NCBI GenBank assembly: GCA_004556395.1
Contig: SFHK01000060.1
Location: forward strand, 1-18,372
Direction: 5' to 3'
DNA from: Clostridiales bacterium
Lineage (GTDB): Bacteria; Bacillota; Clostridia; Christensenellales; Aristaeellaceae
Length of the DNA stretch: 18,372 bases
Shown here: positions 13,238 to 18,372 of the stretch, in pieces
Numbering within the stretch: the first letter of the stretch is position 1
How the letters are laid out: each line of letters opens with the position of its first letter
Position numbers and translations under genes: made by a program
Notes under the pieces: generated by a model
Database searches by the model: none
What the model was told of the DNA's origin: nothing
Seen by the model: only the letters and a program-made list of their open reading frames with translations

Positions 13238-16200
13238 CTACGCTTCTCCCTTTCTTACCAGAATACGCCACGCAGGCGCGCCACCGGTCGCAACAGCTCC
13301 CCGCTTTTCAAGCGTTGCCTTGATCAGATACTGTCGCTCGATTTCACGGAACGCCTCGACCTTGCCGTCGTCATACAGCACCCACAGGATTCCCGAAGAA
13401 TCCCGATTGTCGATGCAGGCAAAACCCACGTTTTCAAGCGCCGTCAACATGTCTTCTTCCGGTTCAAACATGCTGATCTGCTCCGCAAACGCCGTCGGGC
13501 GATTTCGCCGTTGCTCCGTCCGTACAGCTTTCTCTGAACGTGTACTCACAGAACCGTTCACTTGTGCTGAATTCATAACCGGACGCATTTCTTCGGAATG
13601 TCCTACTTCTTCCCTAACCTCATGCTCCATCGGACTTTCGGACAATTTCTGATCTGATTCCGGCTCGTTCGCAGACGTGAACGGCTTCATTTCCGTCGCA
13701 TCTTCTTCTCGCATCAGCTGCATGGCTCGCACTCTGATGTCGGATACCAACGTATCCTCGGCATCATGATTCACTTCAGCCGAGCCTGCCTCCGGCTCGA
13801 TTCCCGCCGCATTCAGCTCGCTGACAATCCGGGCGATTGTCTGAGCCGGCCTGCGATAATACTCGCTGCCACGCACTCGAATGAACTTCCATCCAAGTCG
13901 TTCCAGGATAGACTGCCGCTCCATATCCTCCAGAATCTTCGCTTCACCGCTGTGCCAGCGTTCGCCATCGCATTCAATCGCGATCCTCTTATTTCCGCAG
14001 ATGGCAACCATGTCGATCCAATACGCGCCAACCTGCCATTGCTGAACGACATGATAGCCCTGTGCAACCAGCGCTTTTGCAACTTCCGCCTCAAACGGCG
14101 AATCGGAAGCCTCCTCAATTGCATCGTTCCGGGATGCAAACGCCTGCGGATTGGAAGCGTATTCCAGAAGCCGCCTGCGCATATCCCCCGGCTTCAAATC
14201 GGCCGTATAATCAAGGGAATGCACAATCCAGAGTTGATCTTTTGCACGGCTGACCGCAACATTGTAGCGCTGCCGCATCGCCTTGCCATTTGCACCCTGT
14301 CCTTCGCCCGATGCCATTGCCAGTGGGCCATCGGATTCGTTGCTGTCGACAAGCGAAAGGAAGATCACATCTCGCTCGTCTCCCTGGAAATTGGACGCAT
14401 TTCCACAGAGAATTTGATGCTTTTCATATTCTGCAAGCGGAATCCCATCCGCCAGCTTTCGGCCAATCAGCTTCACCTGATCGTCGCCAAGCATGGAAAT
14501 AACACCGAAACTCTTGTCTTCGTACTCCGGATGTTCCATACATGCCTTGATCAATGCGACAATCGCGTCCGCTTCTTCTTCGTTGGTCTTGCTTCGTCCC
14601 TTCCGTATTCCGGCGACGCGGAATGGTACAATTGCCGTTTTAAACGGAGAACTTCCCGCTTCCCGAAGGGGCTTGATTTTTCCGCGATAGGACAGCATGT
14701 TGCTGTAGCCTATAATGTCCGGAACGCATCGGAAATGCTCCCGAAGCATCAACGGTTGATAGACCTGTGCCGCAATGTCATACAGTGAGGTTTTGGCATC
14801 CCACAGATGTGCATTCGGAATCTTATCCTTAATCAGGATATTCATCAGGTTCTGCATCTTCGCTTCGTCCAGACCCACCGCCATGGGGCTGACCTGCTCA
14901 TCGTCGCCAACCACGATAATCTTCCTGCCCATGTATAGAATTGCGGAAGCCGTAATATCCGACTGGCTCGCCTCGTCGACAATGATCACATCAAATTGGG
15001 TGTTCGTCGGATCCATCGAGTTCATCACGCTGGAAACCGGCATAATCCATGCAGGCACCGCCTTCTGGCATTCGGCCATCAGCTTTCGAGCCTCTGCACG
15101 CAGGCCGGCCACTCGTTTTCCTGTGCCTTTCCCAATTTTCGCGATCGTCTGTTTCCATCCGTTCAGCGCCTGCCGCACCCCGGGATTTTTATCAATTCGC
15201 TGCTGTAAGTTGCACCAGGCAAGTGTCGTGGCAAGCCTTTCGGTCGTCTTACGGTATTGATCCGAAAGCATCGAAACCCGGTTTTCCGCCTCGGACAATG
15301 GCGTTGACGTGATTTCATCTATCGCAAACGCCAATTGGCGAACTTTCCATGCCGTCAGCAGATTTTCCGGCACAGAGGTTTGCCCATGACTCCCTTCACG
15401 CTTGCGCACAGCCTCTGCCCATCCCGGCGCTGAAACAGCAATCTTGTTGATCAACTCGCTCCTGTGCTTTTGCAACTCCGCTTTTTCAAGAACGCTCGTA
15501 AGCATCTCTCTTGCGCGCGCATACGATTCCACCGATTCCGCCGCCAGCGCCTGCCACAAATTGGTGCAAAGCGCAGAATTCCCATGCGCTTCCAGTTGCT
15601 CCCTCGTGTTTTCTTTGCCGCGCGCGGAAATATAGAGTTCATTGACCAGATGAAGCAGACTTATAGCCGGGATTAGTTGCGTCTGAATATGCTCAATCAT
15701 ATGAGCTGCTCTGTCATCCGAGAAAGACAGAAAACTGCTGATTGGCTGCAACGACAAATCTCCGATTCCAGCCGCCTTCGCCTGTTCGCAAAGCTGCGTT
15801 CTACCCTTGCGCACCCAGTTCAGCCAAAGCTCAATCGCCTTCTGCTGCTGTTTACATCTACGCTCCGGTTCTTCCCCCAGCTCGTCGAAACGGCGCGCAC
15901 CATGCGCCGCAACCAGAGTGTTCCAAAGCTGTGCCAGCTGTTCTCTGCACGTCAAAAGCTCCAGGTATGCCAGAACACTCTTCATGTCCTCATGAGACTC
16001 CGGCGCATTTCCGGCAATCGTCACGGAATCAAGCGCGTTCTTTTTCTCTTTGCTCATGAAAAGACTCTTCTTGACATGACCATGCTTCTCCGCATCCTTG
16101 CACAGTTCCTCGTAGGGATTCTTGAGCGTCTCATAAGAGGATACCAGAAGCTTGATCGGTCTCGTCAGCTGCTTTTCCAACACGACCTGCGCTTTTGAAT

Positions 16201-18304
16201 ACGTCTCGTCAATCCGCGTCAACAGTTGCTCCCAGCGCTTGCGAGCCAATCCCTCTTCGGCTCCGTCAGACATAGCAAACGCAGCCCATCCGGGAATGGG
16301 CTCTTCATAAACCGAGAGAGTTTCTCGCAGGGCTGCCTCGGCCGCAGGGCTGCCCTGCGTGGCAAAAACCTGATCTGTCAGCTGATCGACTACCGCATAT
16401 CGATTTTCCTTCCACGCAAGATTTACACGTCCGCCTGCGTTAATCGCCTGCAGCTGAAGTTTCAACCTCGCAAGCAACTCCATGCTATCCGCAAGCTGTT
16501 GCGCCGTCATCAATGCGTCCGCGCCGGGCAGTCCTGCCGAAAGCTCGACTTCTTCCTGAACAGAAATCCTCCCGTTGCTTTCGTAAAGCCAGGCTAATTC
16601 TTCCGCAGAAAGCGGGAACGGCACGTTCTGTACGATCGTTCCGGGAATGAGTCCCATCAAATCTTCATGCGCAGAAATATATTCTGCCGCCTTTGATGGA
16701 GACCAGCTTTCGCCGCAGTAAACAATGGGTTCGAACTCCTTATGGCGAATGGCATAAACAAGCTCTCGCGCCTTCTTCAATTTAAGCAGAAGCTGATGGC
16801 GCTCCGCGCGAATCTTCTCCGCCTCGGCCTTCTGTGCAGCAAGTCCATAAAGCGTTGTATGTTCAATAATCGCATTGATGGATTCTTCCATATCCTGGCG
16901 ATTGTCGCCAAACACCGCCACGCACAGCGCCTGTATTTCCTCCGGCACCTTCTCCTTCAAGACGGTAAGCGCCTTAGACGTATGGCTCGTAACAAGTACC
17001 GTTTGCCCTTTTGCAAGAAAATGGCCGAGCAGATTGGCAATTGTATGCGTTTTGCCCGTGCCGGGAGGGCCTTGCACAAGAACCGCCGGTGCATGTTCAA
17101 TCTGCCGGACAATTTGCATCTGCTCTCTATTAGCCAGTTTGGGCAACAGAATCTCCTCATCCTCAAGCGGCGTCTGTTTGGGCTCTGCCCATGTCTCTAC
17201 CGCACCGCTGTCAACTGCACCGTCTTCGTCCCTTTTGCAACCATCATGGTCAAAGTTGCCAAGAATGCCGCGCATAGAAGATGGAATCTCCGCGCCCTCA
17301 GCTAAGTCGCCTAAAATCGATTGCAATGCTTTAATCGTACCATCTGGGCGTTTGCGCAAAACGACACAGGGCTCCCAGCGAACGAGAATCCGCTCGTCCG
17401 TACGCGCCGCTTCCTCACCATCATTCAAGTAACGGCTGCTGGCGTGAAGCTGATGGGCCACCGATTTTAAAAGATCTGCGCCCTCATAATGATCCCACGG
17501 GTGAATGTTCTCTTCTTCCGCTCTTTTCTCAAGCGGGCGCACAACGTCGCTGTTGATATCTTCCATTACAGAAAACATGGGCAGATATATTTGCGCCGGT
17601 TCGTCCGTATCGAAAAGCGTAAGTGTATTTCCAATCGGATCAAGCAACAGCCTTGCTCGCTTCAGCAAAAGCGGATGGCGTATCTCCTTATTCTTTTTAT
17701 CTGTCAGCATTCCATTGCCGATCACGATTTCGAGCGTATCCGGAGATTGACGACAGAGGCTGTACATATCAAAAAGATCGTTGAAAATACCGCGAAGCCG
17801 CGCCGTGTGTTTTTCATGCTCCACCCATGTTTCGCGCTTCTCTACCCACGTTTCAAACCGTTCAACTCGCTTCGGATCATCAGTAAAATGCTCAACCGGA
17901 ATATCTGAAGGCTCTTTGTCAAGCTCCTCAGATGGCAGCAGTTTCTGCGCATCCTTCGCTGTCCCCTTCTCGAATTCCGTTTCAATCTTTTCAAGGTGTT
18001 CCGCCTGTCTCTGGTAATCCTGCCACCCCGGCATAAGCCATTTTATCAACGATTCATCCGGCGATGGGCATGCCGTGAAATCCGGCTTGCGAAACGAAAA
18101 CAGGCAATCATCATCATACTCGGCTGCTCCGTCACTCCGATCCCGACTGGCTATCGTGACGCAGGATGGATCATCCAGACTGCGAAGCAAAACAACGCCC
18201 ATCTGTTTATTTACATCCAGTATTTTCTGTTGCCACAGCAAACACACTTCCTTTATATACTCAAATAAGGCATGTGCCTGCTCCTGAAGCTTCTCTATCG
18301 ACAT
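13238..18304 (-). CDS. Giant SF1 (UPF1/DNA2-like) helicase fused to a Vsr-like PD-(D/E)XK nuclease
   Basis: 1688 residues from the ATG at 18304, chosen because GGAGAT lies about 6-8 nt upstream. The in-frame ATG at 18328 has no ribosome site at a useful distance. Residues 1-400 are an uncharacterised N-terminal region. SF1 motifs follow: Walker A GPPGTGKT (412-419), VTSHTSKALTVL (motif Ia), Walker B VDEASQSD (D1110), VVGDDEQVSP (about 1131-1140), LREHFRC (from about 1187), NFQGDERDVIFLSLVD, and NVAVSRAK with R1353. About 690 residues, largely helical, separate motifs I and II. A nuclease domain at about 1402-1490 carries E1405, D1431 (YWIDMVA) and IECDGERWH (E1444), then RLGWKFIRVRGSEYY, as in Vsr/MTES_1575-type endonucleases. 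After an acidic linker, a final module (about 1615-1688, LENVGFACIDNRDSSGILWV) follows. The protein should unwind and cut DNA. The architecture resembles helicase-Vsr antiphage proteins (such as Hhe), but defence is inferred. Confidence 0.9.
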   Translation of the reverse strand: MSIEKLQEQAHALFEYIKEVCLLWQQKILDVNKQMGVVLLRSLDDPSCVTIASRDRSDGAAEYDDDCLFSFRKPDFTACPSPDESLIKWLMPGWQDYQRQAEHLEKIETEFEKGTAKDAQKLLPSEELDKEPSDIPVEHFTDDPKRVERFETWVEKRETWVEHEKHTARLRGIFNDLFDMYSLCRQSPDTLEIVIGNGMLTDKKNKEIRHPLLLKRARLLLDPIGNTLTLFDTDEPAQIYLPMFSVMEDINSDVVRPLEKRAEEENIHPWDHYEGADLLKSVAHQLHASSRYLNDGEEAARTDERILVRWEPCVVLRKRPDGTIKALQSILGDLAEGAEIPSSMRGILGNFDHDGCKRDEDGAVDSGAVETWAEPKQTPLEDEEILLPKLANREQMQIVRQIEHAPAVLVQGPPGTGKTHTIANLLGHFLAKGQTVLVTSHTSKALTVLKEKVPEEIQALCVAVFGDNRQDMEESINAIIEHTTLYGLAAQKAEAEKIRAERHQLLLKLKKARELVYAIRHKEFEPIVYCGESWSPSKAAEYISAHEDLMGLIPGTIVQNVPFPLSAEELAWLYESNGRISVQEEVELSAGLPGADALMTAQQLADSMELLARLKLQLQAINAGGRVNLAWKENRYAVVDQLTDQVFATQGSPAAEAALRETLSVYEEPIPGWAAFAMSDGAEEGLARKRWEQLLTRIDETYSKAQVVLEKQLTRPIKLLVSSYETLKNPYEELCKDAEKHGHVKKSLFMSKEKKNALDSVTIAGNAPESHEDMKSVLAYLELLTCREQLAQLWNTLVAAHGARRFDELGEEPERRCKQQQKAIELWLNWVRKGRTQLCEQAKAAGIGDLSLQPISSFLSFSDDRAAHMIEHIQTQLIPAISLLHLVNELYISARGKENTREQLEAHGNSALCTNLWQALAAESVESYARAREMLTSVLEKAELQKHRSELINKIAVSAPGWAEAVRKREGSHGQTSVPENLLTAWKVRQLAFAIDEITSTPLSEAENRVSMLSDQYRKTTERLATTLAWCNLQQRIDKNPGVRQALNGWKQTIAKIGKGTGKRVAGLRAEARKLMAECQKAVPAWIMPVSSVMNSMDPTNTQFDVIIVDEASQSDITASAILYMGRKIIVVGDDEQVSPMAVGLDEAKMQNLMNILIKDKIPNAHLWDAKTSLYDIAAQVYQPLMLREHFRCVPDIIGYSNMLSYRGKIKPLREAGSSPFKTAIVPFRVAGIRKGRSKTNEEEADAIVALIKACMEHPEYEDKSFGVISMLGDDQVKLIGRKLADGIPLAEYEKHQILCGNASNFQGDERDVIFLSLVDSNESDGPLAMASGEGQGANGKAMRQRYNVAVSRAKDQLWIVHSLDYTADLKPGDMRRRLLEYASNPQAFASRNDAIEEASDSPFEAEVAKALVAQGYHVVQQWQVGAYWIDMVAICGNKRIAIECDGERWHSGEAKILEDMERQSILERLGWKFIRVRGSEYYRRPAQTIARIVSELNAAGIEPEAGSAEVNHDAEDTLVSDIRVRAMQLMREEDATEMKPFTSANEPESDQKLSESPMEHEVREEVGHSEEMRPVMNSAQVNGSVSTRSEKAVRTEQRRNRPTAFAEQISMFEPEEDMLTALENVGFACIDNRDSSGILWVLYDDGKVEAFREIERQYLIKATLEKRGAVATGGAPAWRILVRKGEA

Positions 18305-18326
18305 TGGCGCATCTCCAATCAAAAGC

Positions 18327-18357
18327 ATTTTACGCTGTCGTCTGTCTCCTGTTGCAA
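18327..18357 (-). promoter_or_regulatory. Possible promoter of the helicase / PC4 operon
   Basis: On the minus strand, TTGCAA (18357-18352) and TAAAAT (18332-18327) are 19 bp apart, a longer than ideal spacer. Transcription would start near 18320, which would place the GGAGAT ribosome site of the 18304 ATG in a short leader and exclude the 18328 ATG. A promoter beyond the right edge is equally possible. Confidence 0.3.
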
Positions 18358-18372
18358 ATACAGAGTAATTTT

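Noticed and set aside
13766..18287. Many plus-strand frames of 60-340 codons within the helicase gene
   Set aside because: All are antisense shadows of a single continuous frame that contains ordered helicase and nuclease motifs.

Overview
The window most likely comes from a high-GC member of the Bacillota (Clostridia-like). The evidence is strong GGAGG-type ribosome binding sites, the two-subunit (type II) L-serine dehydratase SdaAB/SdaAA, a YdbC/PC4-type ssDNA-binding protein, a NatAB-like ABC exporter and BspA-type leucine-rich repeats. An uncultured gut lineage such as the Christensenellales would fit, but that is inference. No rRNA, tRNA, CRISPR array or insertion sequence was seen.

Left part (1-4130, minus strand). 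The window opens inside a BspA-like leucine-rich-repeat surface protein. Its signal peptide is interrupted by an in-frame TGA, although its promoter, two operator-like palindromes and ribosome binding site look intact. After about 340 bases with no gene comes a secreted RCC1-type beta-propeller protein whose seven blades are split 4+3 by twenty copies of a 15-residue repeat. The 780 bases between that gene and the serine dehydratase operon are built from degenerate copies of the 5' end of the RCC1 gene and of the 3' end of sdaAA.

Middle part (4131-12724). sdaAB-sdaAA (minus) encode both subunits of an iron-sulfur L-serine dehydratase. A perfect 28-bp inverted repeat separates them from a minus-strand unit: a GH105-type unsaturated glycan hydrolase, an OmpR-type response regulator, a sensor histidine kinase and a secreted four-PepSY-domain protein with an Asp-rich tail. 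The first three genes are tightly packed behind a consensus-like promoter. Back to back with that promoter is a second one (plus strand) driving an ABC ATPase and an ABC-2 permease that overlap by 4 nt and end at a clear terminator.

Right part (12725-18372, minus strand). The base composition becomes visibly less GC-rich. A 1688-residue SF1 (UPF1/DNA2-like) helicase with a C-terminal Vsr/PD-(D/E)XK-like nuclease is followed, 5 nt downstream, by a small PC4/YdbC-type ssDNA-binding protein and then a terminator. This two-gene cassette looks like a defence or DNA-processing system and is the best candidate for an under-described system here.
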